Below, one piece after another: positions 1 through 8,677 of a stretch of 64,000 nt of DNA. The notes under the pieces were generated by a model, which was not told where the DNA came from, searched no databases, and saw nothing but the letters and a program-made list of their open reading frames with translations. The number at the start of each line of letters is the position of its first letter. Position 1 is the stretch's first letter. A program made the position numbers and the translations under genes. Source of the stretch: JAAELZ01 sp965209105 (GTDB taxonomy: Bacteria > Pseudomonadota > Gammaproteobacteria > Arenicellales > Poriferihabitantaceae); the NCBI GenBank assembly GCA_965209105.1, contig CBDBQB010000030.1, forward strand, positions 41,281 through 105,280, given 5' to 3'.

Positions 1-10
1 ACCTGGAGGT

Positions 11-82
11 TCAAGTGGGAGCGCCGGCTTTGGTTCGGGCTTTCCGCTGAACAATAAGATAAATCTTATGGAACACGGACAT
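11..82 (-). CDS. Possible 23-residue small protein
   Basis: A short open frame whose ATG is preceded at 4-nt spacing by an unusually strong purine-rich Shine-Dalgarno (GGAGGAGGT on the minus strand, about 87-95). The predicted peptide is basic at its C terminus and ends in TGA inside the window. I recognise no family, and the only support is the ribosome-binding site. It could be a leader peptide or a chance frame. Confidence 0.2.
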   Translation of the reverse strand: MSVFHKIYLIVQRKARTKAGAPT

Positions 83-255
83 GCTCACCTCCTCCGCAAT
101 CTCTGCTCCCGGGTTAAGCATTAGGTTCTAAGGGATTAAGACTCGGTCACGCATACCGCAGGTAACGCCAATGGATTGTACCAAATCGCGACGAAAAACG
201 TAGAGAGATGAACGGCGGATAAATGTCTAACAAAGCAGAATAAATTAGGGAAAGC

Positions 256-283
256 TTGGACTTAAATATAATTTTGATACAAT
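256..283 (+). promoter_or_regulatory. Putative sigma70 promoter of moaA
   Basis: TTGGAC (256-261), a 16-bp spacer and TACAAT (278-283). A start site 6-7 nt downstream would fall at or next to the moaA ATG at 290, so the transcript could be leaderless. Inferred from consensus matches only. Confidence 0.4.
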
Positions 284-289
284 CAAGGG

Positions 290-1318
290 ATGTTAGTCGA
301 CACTTTAAATCGCCCGATTCACGACCTTAGAATTTCGGTCACCGATCGATGTAATTTCCGATGTGGTTATTGCATGCCGAAAGACAAGTATGGACGGGGT
401 CACCAGTTTCTTAAGCGCAAAGAATTACTGACTTTCGAAGAGATCGAGCTGATCGCGCGCGCGTTCGTGGATAAGGGCGTGGTCAAAATTCGATTGACTG
501 GGGGAGAGCCGCTACTGCGCAAGGATCTTGAAATCCTTATCGTCAGGCTGGCGAAGATCAAAGGGCTAGAAGATTTAAGCCTCACCACCAATGCTTCCTT
601 ATTGACAGCCAGCCGTGCCGTGGCTCTACGCGAAGCGGGTCTTCATCGAATCAATATAAGTCTGGATGCCTTAGACGATAAAACCTTTGGCGAACTCAAT
701 GGCATGGGCTATCCCGTGGCGGATGTATTGTCGGGCATTGAACACGCCCAAGACGCGGGCTTCGAGAAAATCAAAGTGAATATGGTGGTGCAAAAGGGGC
801 GCAATGTCGCCTCGATATTGCCCATGATCGATTATTTCAAGGGGCGTGGGCTTATTCTGCGCTTTATTGAATATATGGATGTCGGCAACACCAATGCTTG
901 GCAGCCGCATGAAGTCTTTAGTGCGGCGCAGATCAAAAGCTTGATTGAACCTCATTATCAACTTCGGCCGCTGGACGCGAATTATCGTGGGGAAGTCGCT
1001 CAGCGTTGGGGGATATGGAATCCCGGTGAGACAGAGCCCGTCTTAGAGATTGGCTTGATTGCGTCCGTCACTGAACCCTTTTGCGGTGATTGCGCGCGCG
1101 CCCGTTTATCGGCAATCGGCGAGGTGTATACTTGCTTATTCGCCACCCAAGGCCATGACCTGAGAGCGGTGGTGCGCGACCCCAAGGCGAGACTCAATTT
1201 GAGTGAAACTATTGAAAAAATTTGGTCAAATCGCTCAGACCGTTATTCAGAAATTCGCGGTGAGGTGGGGGCTGGCGCTAAGCGCGAGAAAGTAGAAATG
1301 TCGTATATTGGGGGCTAG
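290..1318 (+). CDS. moaA: GTP 3',8-cyclase MoaA (molybdenum cofactor biosynthesis)
   Basis: Radical-SAM enzyme that turns GTP into 3',8-cyclo-7,8-dihydro-GTP, the first step of molybdopterin synthesis, working with MoaC. The N-terminal 4Fe-4S motif C21-x3-C25-x2-C28 (CNFRCGYC) binds the SAM cluster. The second cluster motif C265-x2-C268-x13-C282 is present. The SAM-binding LTGGEPLLR segment lies near residue 70. The protein ends in the conserved Gly-Gly tail that MoaA needs. Length (342 aa) and N terminus match the family, so the ATG at 290 is secure. It is followed tail-to-tail by a rhodanese gene. No other moa gene lies nearby, so it appears as a stand-alone gene. Confidence 0.96.
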   Translation: MLVDTLNRPIHDLRISVTDRCNFRCGYCMPKDKYGRGHQFLKRKELLTFEEIELIARAFVDKGVVKIRLTGGEPLLRKDLEILIVRLAKIKGLEDLSLTTNASLLTASRAVALREAGLHRINISLDALDDKTFGELNGMGYPVADVLSGIEHAQDAGFEKIKVNMVVQKGRNVASILPMIDYFKGRGLILRFIEYMDVGNTNAWQPHEVFSAAQIKSLIEPHYQLRPLDANYRGEVAQRWGIWNPGETEPVLEIGLIASVTEPFCGDCARARLSAIGEVYTCLFATQGHDLRAVVRDPKARLNLSETIEKIWSNRSDRYSEIRGEVGAGAKREKVEMSYIGG

Positions 1319-1327
1319 TCTTGCGTA

Positions 1328-1600
1328 TTAGCACTGCCTATAACTGGCGTATCCACCAATATTGTGCGCCTCAAAACCCTCTTGAATCAAATAGCGTTGT
1401 GCCACGCCGCTACGTGCACCGGAGTGGCAATATAGTAATACGGGCTGATCCTTGGATAAGCCGCCGACTAGGCCCGGAATATTATTTAGGGGGACATTTT
1501 GAGCGCCGGGGATGGCGCCTGTAGCGAATTCTTGCGGCGTGCGGACGTCAATTAAGGCGCCGCCATCTTCAAGAATTTGTTTGATCTGGTCGCAAGGCAT
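1328..1600 (-). CDS. Single-domain rhodanese-like sulfurtransferase
   Basis: A 90-residue single rhodanese domain with no signal peptide, so probably cytoplasmic. It has the domain hallmarks IDVRTPQEF (17-25) and the active-site loop YCHSGARS with catalytic Cys58, which would carry a persulfide. The size resembles GlpE/PspE-type enzymes, but the physiological sulfur acceptor cannot be told from sequence. It ends 9 bp from the moaA stop, converging with it. A link to cofactor sulfuration is possible only by proximity. Confidence 0.85.
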   Translation of the reverse strand: MPCDQIKQILEDGGALIDVRTPQEFATGAIPGAQNVPLNNIPGLVGGLSKDQPVLLYCHSGARSGVAQRYLIQEGFEAHNIGGYASYRQC

Positions 1601-1702
1601 GACACTTTATATTAGTAATTAAGGGAATTATTATATTTGTTTTTCATCCAAAAGCAAGTGCCTATATGATGGGACTACTATTGATAGTTTTAGGTTTTGG
1701 AC

Positions 1703-2476
1703 TTAACTGCGTAAGCCATAGCCGCTCGACAGTAGCCGCAGATTAATAACGAATAGTACGACGATAAACACCAGGGTGATTAGATATGAGGTGGTTAGAG
1801 CAATATCTGATACGCCCAAGAAGCCGTATCTGAAGGTGTTGATCATATACAGTACGGGATTAAAGTGCGAAACGGCTTGCCAAAAATCAGGTAACAATTT
1901 TATTGAATAAAATACCCCACCAAGGTAAGTCAGCGGTGTCAGGATAAAAGTCGGCACGATAGAGATGTCATCGAATTTTTTCGCGAATAAGGCGTTGGTG
2001 AAACCGGCTAAAGAAAATAAGATAGCGGTCAAAATGATGGTGCTGATCAGTACAGAGTAGTTAAAGATGGTCAGCTCGCTAAAAAATAGGGAGACTAGCG
2101 TAACCACGATGCCAACGATGATGCCGCGCGCCATCCCGCCCACGACATAGCCGGCCAATATAGTGATGTTTGAGGTGGGAGAAACCAATAATTCCTCAAC
2201 CGAGCGTTGAAATTTAGAGCTAAAAAAGGAAGATGACACGTTGGCATAGCTGTTAGTGATCACCGACATCAAAATAAGGCCGGGAACGATATAGTTCATA
2301 TAGCTAAAGCCTTCCATCTCGCCAATTCTTGGGCCGATCAAATTGCCGAATATAACGAAGTACAAGGCAGTCGTAATGACAGGCGGCACGATGGATTGTT
2401 GCCAAATCCGAATAAAGCGAATAATTTCCTTGTAAGAGATGGCTTTAAAGGCGATCCAATTTAGCTTTCTATTCAT
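1703..2476 (-). CDS. ABC-2 type transporter permease (YadH-like)
   Basis: Inner-membrane permease of an ABC exporter, 257 aa with about six hydrophobic segments. It shows the ABC-2 pattern FNPVLYMINTFRYGFLG near residue 210. The closest recognisable type is YadH of the YadGH exporter. Its ATG overlaps the stop of the upstream ATPase gene by 4 nt, so the two are translationally coupled. The substrate is unknown; related systems export lipids or polyketides. Confidence 0.88.
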   Translation of the reverse strand: MNRKLNWIAFKAISYKEIIRFIRIWQQSIVPPVITTALYFVIFGNLIGPRIGEMEGFSYMNYIVPGLILMSVITNSYANVSSSFFSSKFQRSVEELLVSPTSNITILAGYVVGGMARGIIVGIVVTLVSLFFSELTIFNYSVLISTIILTAILFSLAGFTNALFAKKFDDISIVPTFILTPLTYLGGVFYSIKLLPDFWQAVSHFNPVLYMINTFRYGFLGVSDIALTTSYLITLVFIVVLFVINLRLLSSGYGLRS

Positions 2477-3408
2477 GCTGATATGCTCGTTGCTTGGGTG
2501 TCTGATGAGTCGACTAAATCCATAAATAATTGCTCCAATCGGTTTGTTTTATTACGCATACTGTTTACTTTGATACCACTCTTATTGAGTGAGTCAAAGA
2601 TATCATTGAGCATTTGGCCATCAACAATATCTACTTCAATGCGGCCATCATTACGCTTGCGCCAAGCGGGGTGCGCTGAGATATCAATAGGGTGGTCGCC
2701 GATGTCGAGCACATAGGTTTCCATTTGTAGGCCGCTCAATAGCGAGCGCATACTCGAGTTATGTACGACCGAGCCCTTGTCGATAATCGCGATAGTTCGG
2801 CAGAGATTTTCAGCTTCTTCGAGGTAGTGTGTGGTGAGTACAATGGTGGTGCCCAGCGAATTAATTTCCTGCAAAAAATCCCACATGGTGCGTCGGATTT
2901 CGATATCAACCCCGGCGGTAGGTTCGTCAAGAATAAGAATCTTCGGCTCATGGATCAATGCACGCGCAATCATAAGGCGACGCTTTTGCCCGCCCGATAA
3001 GGTTAGCGAAATGGCATCGCGTTTATCCCACAAACCAAGTTTTCGCAGATAGTATTCGGTCCGTTCTGCCGCAATATTTGATTCTAGACCATAAAATCCG
3101 GCTTGTTGTTGGACGATATGGAAAGTTTTCTCGAACACGCTGAAATTAAATTCCTGGGGCACCACACCCAGGTAAGACTTCGCCTTAGCGAAATCTGTAT
3201 CGATGTCGGCATCGAAAATTTTTACCTTGCCAGATGTCTTGTTGACCAAAGAACACAGCACGCCGATGGTGGTGGATTTCCCTGCCCCATTGGGGCCCAG
3301 TAAGGCAAAAAAATCACCAGCCCCGATATTGAGATCTATGCCTTTTAGTGCCTCAAAACCGCTGGCATAGGTTTTACGCAGGTTTTTGATTTCTATCGCG
3401 TTGTTCAT
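2473..3408 (-). CDS. ABC transporter ATP-binding protein (YadG-like)
   Basis: ATPase of the two-gene exporter with the downstream permease. Walker A GPNGAGKST is at 38-46, the ABC signature LSGGQ at 137-141, Walker B with catalytic glutamate LILDEPTAG at about 158-165, and the switch histidine in LTTHY near 196. After the about 220-residue nucleotide-binding domain there is an extension of about 80 residues, typical of the YadG/CcmA-like group. It acts on the cytoplasmic face as a dimer. The substrate is not predictable. Confidence 0.9.
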   Translation of the reverse strand: MNNAIEIKNLRKTYASGFEALKGIDLNIGAGDFFALLGPNGAGKSTTIGVLCSLVNKTSGKVKIFDADIDTDFAKAKSYLGVVPQEFNFSVFEKTFHIVQQQAGFYGLESNIAAERTEYYLRKLGLWDKRDAISLTLSGGQKRRLMIARALIHEPKILILDEPTAGVDIEIRRTMWDFLQEINSLGTTIVLTTHYLEEAENLCRTIAIIDKGSVVHNSSMRSLLSGLQMETYVLDIGDHPIDISAHPAWRKRNDGRIEVDIVDGQMLNDIFDSLNKSGIKVNSMRNKTNRLEQLFMDLVDSSDTQATSISA

Positions 3409-3492
3409 GGGTCTTTATGTGGATAGTTGTGCATCATCCAATGATGCGGGCGAGCGCTTGAAAATAAAAGTGTTTATTTGGCTGGGAACGGA

Positions 3493-3996
3493 TCAAATAC
3501 CCTTAGTTTGAAGAAACATGTCTTGCCAGGCCGCATATTTTGTTTCCCAGTTCATGCTCGCATTTGCAGGGCTGGTCGATGGCAAGCAATAAACGTTATG
3601 TTTGCCCGTCAGTTGGGGGGCAATATGGCGCTTGTATAAATTTGCGGCGAGCCCGCCATTTAAGCCGATACTGAGGATACTGGAATGATCCGCAATCAGT
3701 TCTACGATTGGATTGATCTTTTCGCTGCCTTTAACAATTGAACTGTCTAAACTGCCCTTGCGTTCACATTGTGCTATGACGTCCCATATTACGAGCCCGC
3801 GCCGACGAATATGCGCAACATTTTCAAGGTAGTTGTGACTCAAGGGGAAATCTAAGGCTTTCGACAATATCGACCAGAAGGCGTTGCGTGGGTGGCCATA
3901 GTATTGCCGCTTTTCAAGCGAAGCGACACTCGGCATCGAGCCTAAGATTAGAATAGATGGCTGTTCGCCAACGATGGGCGCAAGGCCAGACAGCAT
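3493..3996 (-). CDS. Hypoxanthine/uracil-DNA glycosylase (UDG superfamily, HDG type)
   Basis: DNA repair glycosylase of the uracil-DNA glycosylase superfamily. Motif 1 GSMPS (19-23), the family-6-like QYYGHPRN (31-38) and motif 2 LPSTSPAN (138-145) match DNA-deoxyinosine glycosylases, which remove hypoxanthine from deaminated adenine. The Mug-type GINPG motif is absent. At 167 aa it is full length. It follows clpX on the same strand with a 14-bp gap, so it may be read through from the clp operon, where lon often lies in other gammaproteobacteria. Confidence 0.85.
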   Translation of the reverse strand: MLSGLAPIVGEQPSILILGSMPSVASLEKRQYYGHPRNAFWSILSKALDFPLSHNYLENVAHIRRRGLVIWDVIAQCERKGSLDSSIVKGSEKINPIVELIADHSSILSIGLNGGLAANLYKRHIAPQLTGKHNVYCLPSTSPANASMNWETKYAAWQDMFLQTKGI

Positions 3997-4010
3997 TCGC
4001 TGTGGCAGAA

Positions 4011-5279
4011 TCAGGCTTCAGCGCGTTGCTGTGTTTCTTCGTAGACGAATAGAGGACGGGTACCGTCTTCGATTACTGCTTTGTCGACAATTATTTTTTT
4101 CACGCCGTCCAAAGAAGGCAGCTCATACATGGTATCGAGTAAGGCGCGTTCGATGATTGACCGTAGGCCACGCGCGCCTGTTTTGCGGTCTTTGGCTTTA
4201 CTGGCAATCGCTTGTAGCGCGTTATCGCGAAACTCTAGCTCAACCCCTTCAAATTCGAACAATTTCTGATACTGCTTGACCAAGGCATTCTTAGGTTCGA
4301 TCAAAATACGCATTAATGAGGCTTCATCCAGTTCTTCGAGGACAGCATGTACCGGCAACCTGCCCACGAATTCAGGAATGAGGCCATAACGGACTAAATC
4401 TTCAACTTCAAGGTTGGTCAACAATTCGTCCGTGCGATCTTCTGCGGTACGCTCTTTAATGTCGGCACCAAAGCCGATGCCAGATTTTTCAGTGCGTTGC
4501 TGCACGACTTTTTCGAGCCCAGCAAACGCCCCGCCGACGATAAAGAGAATGTTCTTGGTATCGACTTGAACAAACTCTTGCTGCGGGTGTTTTCTTCCGC
4601 CTTGAGGAGGAATTGAGGCGACAGTGCCTTCGATCAGCTTGAGTAAGGCTTGTTGAACGCCTTCACCGGAGACATCGCGCGTAATCGAGGGGTTGTCCGA
4701 TTTGCGAGAAATCTTATCAATTTCATCGATGTAAATGATCCCCATTTGAGCGCGCTCTGGATCGTAATCACATTTTTGCAGTAATTTTTGGATGATGTTT
4801 TCAACATCTTCACCGACGTAACCCGCTTCGGTTAAGGTCGTGGCATCCGCCATGGTAAACGGCACATCCAGTTGGCGTGCCAGTGTTTCAGCCAATAAGG
4901 TTTTACCCGACCCGGTGGGGCCGATAAGTAAAATATTGCTTTTTGAAAGCTCGACCTCAGCGTCTTTCTCTTCGTTGAAAATACGCTTGTAGTGGTTATA
5001 GACCGCGACGGATAGGACTTTTTTCGCATCGGTCTGACCGATAACGTAGTCGTCTAGGATCGCGTGAATTTCCTGAGGCGAGGGCGTTGAATGCTGGTCA
5101 CTAGCTTCCTCTATCGCGCCGTCGGCTTCTTCTTTGATGATATCGTTACAAAGGTCGACACATTCATCACAAATAAATACCGAAGGGCCCGCAATGAGTT
5201 TGCGAACCTCGTTTTGACTCTTGCCGCAAAACGAACAATACAGGAGCTTATCTTCGTCTTGGTCTTTATCTTTCGCCAT
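4011..5279 (-). CDS. clpX: ATP-dependent Clp protease ATP-binding subunit ClpX
   Basis: AAA+ unfoldase that delivers substrates to ClpP. The N-terminal zinc-binding domain carries C15/C18 and C37/C40, Walker A GPTGSGKT is at 120-127, Walker B YIDEIDK lies near 183-189, and the ClpP-docking IGF loop (SGIGFGAD) is at about 267. The length of 422 aa is standard. It is the last gene of the conserved tig-clpP-clpX order, about 100 bp after clpP. No lon follows; a DNA glycosylase gene takes that place. Confidence 0.98.
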   Translation of the reverse strand: MAKDKDQDEDKLLYCSFCGKSQNEVRKLIAGPSVFICDECVDLCNDIIKEEADGAIEEASDQHSTPSPQEIHAILDDYVIGQTDAKKVLSVAVYNHYKRIFNEEKDAEVELSKSNILLIGPTGSGKTLLAETLARQLDVPFTMADATTLTEAGYVGEDVENIIQKLLQKCDYDPERAQMGIIYIDEIDKISRKSDNPSITRDVSGEGVQQALLKLIEGTVASIPPQGGRKHPQQEFVQVDTKNILFIVGGAFAGLEKVVQQRTEKSGIGFGADIKERTAEDRTDELLTNLEVEDLVRYGLIPEFVGRLPVHAVLEELDEASLMRILIEPKNALVKQYQKLFEFEGVELEFRDNALQAIASKAKDRKTGARGLRSIIERALLDTMYELPSLDGVKKIIVDKAVIEDGTRPLFVYEETQQRAEA

Positions 5280-5379
5280 TAAATTTAATCGTTATTTCAG
5301 CCGTTTACATGAGTATGTGGCAGCTAAGCTAAGTTTTCAAGCCATTGGGCTCAAAAATAACAGGGCCAGCGCACCCAGG

Positions 5380-6060
5380 CTAGGAGGGTATATCCGCGCG
5401 TTTCACCAGCACTGAATCAATGAGGCCATATTTCACAGCTTCTTCGCTACTCATAAAGTTATCTCGCTCGGTGTCCTTTTCGATGGTCTTGATGGTTTGC
5501 CCGGTATGCCCAGCCAGCAGTTGATTGAGTTCGCGACGAATACGCAAAATTTCTTTGGCGTGGATATCGATATCGCTGGCTTGGCCTTGAAAACCACCCA
5601 TTGGCTGATGGATCATTATGCGTGAGTGTGGCAGGGCAAATCGTTTTTCCTTGGCGCCGGCAGTCAGTAAGACCGCACCCATGCTCGCAGCTTGGCCGAT
5701 ACAAGCGGTACTGACATCGGAATGAACAAACTGCATGGTATCGTAGATCGACATGCCCGCCGTCACTGAGCCGCCCGGGCTGTTGATATACAAGGAAATA
5801 TCTTTTTCGGGGTTGTCTGATTCAAGGAAGAGTAATTGGGCAACGATCAAATTCGCCATGTAATCTTCGACTTGACCGACCAAGAAAATCACCCGTTCTT
5901 TGAGCAAACGAGAATAGATATCGAAAGCACGCTCGCCACGCCCAGTGGTTTCTATCACCATTGGGACTAAGCCGCCGGCTGCTTCGACATTGGCTTGCGC
6001 GAGCTCGCGCGCATTCATAGAGCTTAAGTCAGATAAGCTGGGGCGATCAATCTGTGGCAT
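5380..6060 (-). CDS. clpP: ATP-dependent Clp protease proteolytic subunit ClpP
   Basis: Serine protease that forms the two-ring tetradecamer capped by ClpX. The catalytic triad is visible: Ser126 in GQAASMGA, His151 in MIHQP and Asp200. The first about 25-30 residues form a variable leader, probably removed by autoprocessing. The 226-aa length is slightly longer than E. coli ClpP because of this leader. It lies between tig and clpX in the usual order. Confidence 0.98.
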   Translation of the reverse strand: MPQIDRPSLSDLSSMNARELAQANVEAAGGLVPMVIETTGRGERAFDIYSRLLKERVIFLVGQVEDYMANLIVAQLLFLESDNPEKDISLYINSPGGSVTAGMSIYDTMQFVHSDVSTACIGQAASMGAVLLTAGAKEKRFALPHSRIMIHQPMGGFQGQASDIDIHAKEILRIRRELNQLLAGHTGQTIKTIEKDTERDNFMSSEEAVKYGLIDSVLVKRADIPS

Positions 6061-6092
6061 GTCACTATCCTAAGTTTTCGGTCGTTACGAGT

Positions 6093-7388
6093 CTACTCGT
6101 TTAACATGAATGCTTCGTAGGATTTTTCAACCTTTTTGATTTTTGCGCTCTGCAAGAGATGCTCGATAACTTGTTCTTCGAGCACGATACTCGCAATTTG
6201 ATTGCGCTGATTTTCATCGCTTAGGGCATGCTGTACATATTGCTCTGGTTCAGCATAGCCTGCGGCCAATTCGCGCGCACGGGCTTCGATCAATTCTTCT
6301 GTCGGGCTCAAATCTTCTGCTTCGACCACCGCGCGTATCAACAAGCCGAGTTTGACGCGCTGCTTTGAAGGCGCTTCATAGGTATCGCGATTAATCATCC
6401 CTTTGCTCGGCATGCCTTGCTGTTCGAGTTGTTTGGTGACTTCGGCCATGGCGAGCTTAATTTCTTCTTCAACGGGTGCTTGCGGGATCGAAAAATCGTA
6501 TTTTTCTGAGATCGCGTTCATCACTTGATCCCGGATATTCGCGCGCAACTTTTGCTGCATTTCACGCTCCAAGCCGAGTTTAATATCCGCTCGCATTGCT
6601 TTAATGCCGCCCTCAACGCCCATGTTTTTGGCAAAGGCTTCGTCAATATCTGGCACGCTGCCGACGTTTACTTGTTTGACCGTGACTTCAAACTGAGCGG
6701 TTTTTCCGGCCACTTCAACGCCGTGATAGTCCTTAGGGAATTTGACATCAAAGGTTTTCTTGTCGCCTTTACTTGACCCTTTGAGATTGGATTCAAAGGC
6801 TTGCATAAAACGCCCTTCGCCCAAAACAAGTTCGGCATTGTCATTGGCACCGCCGCCAAATGTTTCTCCATCGATGGTGCCGATAAAGTCGATGATGAGT
6901 TGATCGCCTTCAGCCGCCTTTTTGTCTGTTTCGGTGTACTGTGTTTGCCGTTTTTGGATATTCGCAAGCGTACGATCAATATCTGCTTCGCCCACGGAAA
7001 CGTCTATCTGTTCAATCGTATTACCTTTAAGGTCCGGCTTGTTAATTTCTGGGTAAACTTCGATTTCCACTTCAAAGACAAAATCTTTACCGCGTTCTAC
7101 TTGGGTAGGGGTGATGGAAAGTGTGCCCGCTGGGACAATTTTTTCTTGTTGCAAGGCTTTGGGATAGTGCTCATTGATGAGACCATCGACGCCGTCTTTG
7201 AGTGCGGTACTGCCAAATTGCTGTTCGATAATTTTCGGCGGCACCTTGCCTTTTCTAAAGCCAGCGAGTTTCGCATCTTTAGCGTAACGCGCAAGCTGAG
7301 ATTTCACCGCTTCATCAAATAGCTCGGCTTCAACGGTGATGGTGATCTTACGGGCAATATCTGCTTGGTTTTCAACTGAAACTTCCAT
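6093..7388 (-). CDS. tig: Trigger factor (ribosome-associated chaperone and PPIase)
   Basis: Chaperone that binds nascent chains at the ribosome exit tunnel. It has the N-terminal ribosome-binding domain with GFRKGKVP (the L23-contact signature, about 44-51), a central FKBP-like prolyl isomerase domain (about 155-245) and a helical C-terminal chaperone domain. The 431-aa length is normal. It is the first protein gene after the tRNA operon on the same strand, 80 bp downstream of tRNA-Leu, an arrangement also known from Pseudomonas. Confidence 0.97.
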   Translation of the reverse strand: MEVSVENQADIARKITITVEAELFDEAVKSQLARYAKDAKLAGFRKGKVPPKIIEQQFGSTALKDGVDGLINEHYPKALQQEKIVPAGTLSITPTQVERGKDFVFEVEIEVYPEINKPDLKGNTIEQIDVSVGEADIDRTLANIQKRQTQYTETDKKAAEGDQLIIDFIGTIDGETFGGGANDNAELVLGEGRFMQAFESNLKGSSKGDKKTFDVKFPKDYHGVEVAGKTAQFEVTVKQVNVGSVPDIDEAFAKNMGVEGGIKAMRADIKLGLEREMQQKLRANIRDQVMNAISEKYDFSIPQAPVEEEIKLAMAEVTKQLEQQGMPSKGMINRDTYEAPSKQRVKLGLLIRAVVEAEDLSPTEELIEARARELAAGYAEPEQYVQHALSDENQRNQIASIVLEEQVIEHLLQSAKIKKVEKSYEAFMLNE

Positions 7389-7468
7389 TCTGGCTCTTTA
7401 AATATAAAAGGTATGGGAAATCAACTAGATTTGCCACCAATTATGGGGGCAAGGCTCATTAATAAATA

Positions 7469-7553
<85 letters not shown>

Positions 7554-7652
7554 ATCGTAGCTAGTGCAAAATAAAAACCTATTTTGCATCGCGCACAAAA
7601 TTTGCGCGCGAATTAATCACAGCTGCCGTACTGCTGACAACTGTCAAAAAAA

Positions 7653-7729
7653 TGGGGTGAACGATGGGGTTTGAACCCACGACCACCGGAATCACAATCC
7701 GGGGCTCTACCAACTGAGCTACGCTCACC
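7653..7729 (-). tRNA. tRNA-His (GUG anticodon)
   Basis: A 77-nt gene that includes the extra 5' G(-1) opposite C73, the identity element of tRNA-His, and an encoded CCA. The acceptor is GTGAGCG/CGTTCAC, and the anticodon loop carries GTG. It is the third gene of the tRNA operon. Confidence 0.96.
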
Positions 7730-7823
7730 ACAGTGCATTCGTCATGCTTTAGGCCTAACGAATGCCGTGCCTCAATCAATTGAGACTGCCCATTAATATA
7801 GACAATATTCTTGCCTTTATAAA

Positions 7824-8215
7824 TGGTGCGCCCGACAGGACTTGAACCTGTAACCTACGGCTTAGCTTACCTACTACGGCTTTCGCCGCCGCTGCTGTAA
7901 ACCCTCCCAGCCGCGTTTGGGGTCTGGACTATATCTTCACCGTTTCAGGTGGAACACGTATAGTCTCTACGGATCCCGTTTATTTCGATTCTTACCGTTA
8001 CGAAAATAGCGCGTAACCCTTCGGAATCTATCCGGTTTCCTCGGTATTGCCATAGGTTCGCTGCCTGATTTCTGAAGGCTGCAAAACTGAAGGTTTCACC
8101 GATACAGTGTTCTGCACTGATCAAGTTTTGTTTCCCCGATCAGGCTCCTATTTTAAAGCCAATCAATCGACTTTGCATCAAAGGCCGTTGCTCTATCCAG
8201 TTGAGCTACGGGCGC
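7824..8215 (-). tRNA. tRNA-Arg (UCU anticodon), interrupted by a group I intron
   Basis: The gene is in two pieces: a 5' exon of 35 nt (8181-8215) and a 3' exon of 42 nt (7824-7865) with encoded CCA. Joined, they give a regular 77-nt tRNA: acceptor GCGCCCG/CGGGCGC, D stem GCTC/GAGC, anticodon stem ACGGC/GCCGT and loop CTTCTAA, so the anticodon is UCU. It closely resembles E. coli argU. The break lies between nucleotides 34 and 35. It is the second gene of the Pro-Arg-His-Leu operon. The mature tRNA would decode AGA and probably AGG. Confidence 0.93.
7866..8180 (-). ncRNA. Self-splicing group I intron (IC3-like) in tRNA-Arg(UCU)
   Basis: A 315-nt insert between anticodon nucleotides 34 and 35. 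It begins after a U of the 5' exon and ends with G (the omega-G, position 7866), as group I introns do. P7 is seen directly: GACUAUA (7959-7965) pairs with UAUAGUC within AAGAUAUAGUCC (about 7926-7937). The GUAGAGACUA and GGUGAAGAUAUAGUCC blocks, and the UAUGGCAA.ACCGAG block of the P4-P6 region, resemble the Azoarcus tRNA-Ile intron. AAAGUC/GGCUUU near the 5' end can form P2. I could not draw an unambiguous P1. There is no homing endonuclease frame. Confidence 0.9.
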
Positions 8216-8270
8216 TCTTTTCTTGCATCAACTGAGACGTGAATCATACCGCAAATCGACACTTAAAAAC

Positions 8271-8347
<77 letters not shown>

Positions 8348-8406
8348 AAACACCCATTTACTACTTTCAGTCGCCGAGGCAATCGCTATTGTCAAATGGG
8401 TGGGCG

Positions 8407-8435
8407 AATATACTGACTAGCCTGTTAAAGGTCAA
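8407..8435 (-). promoter_or_regulatory. Strong sigma70 promoter of the tRNA operon
   Basis: On the minus strand, TTGACC (8430-8435), a 17-bp spacer and TATATT (8407-8412) are followed by a GC-rich discriminator, CGCCCAC, as in stringently controlled stable-RNA promoters. It lies about 60 bp before tRNA-Pro. The rest of 8348-8677 holds a few short hairpins and the ribosome-binding site of the next plus-strand gene. Confidence 0.7.
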
Positions 8436-8677
8436 TGGGTGTAAACCGCTTTGTTTGCTATATACTCTGCTCCCGTCAAATTGATGGTTTAAGGAAAGGA
8501 TTACGTAAACCCTGAGCAATAGATGTGGCGCAAGAAAAGAAACTATGCTAAAGTATAGCGGCAATAGTTCGCAATATAACAATAAAAACCAACTTTCATT
8601 TTTATCCAATCAAAACTAAAGCCACGCTTTTTGCAGTGTGGCCTATTACTTAAAAGTCGACGGGAGGTCGTATAAAA

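Noticed and set aside
2..124. Open plus-strand frame at the left edge with a Gly/Ser-rich start
   Set aside because: It could be the end of a gene that begins outside, but at about 40 codons with no family resemblance it cannot be supported. It also conflicts with the minus-strand small frame at 11-82.
7824..8215. Interpreting the split tRNA as two broken tRNA genes or a tRNA plus integrated element
   Set aside because: The two halves join to one perfect tRNA with a 7-nt anticodon loop, and the insert has group I core pairing, so an intron explains everything.
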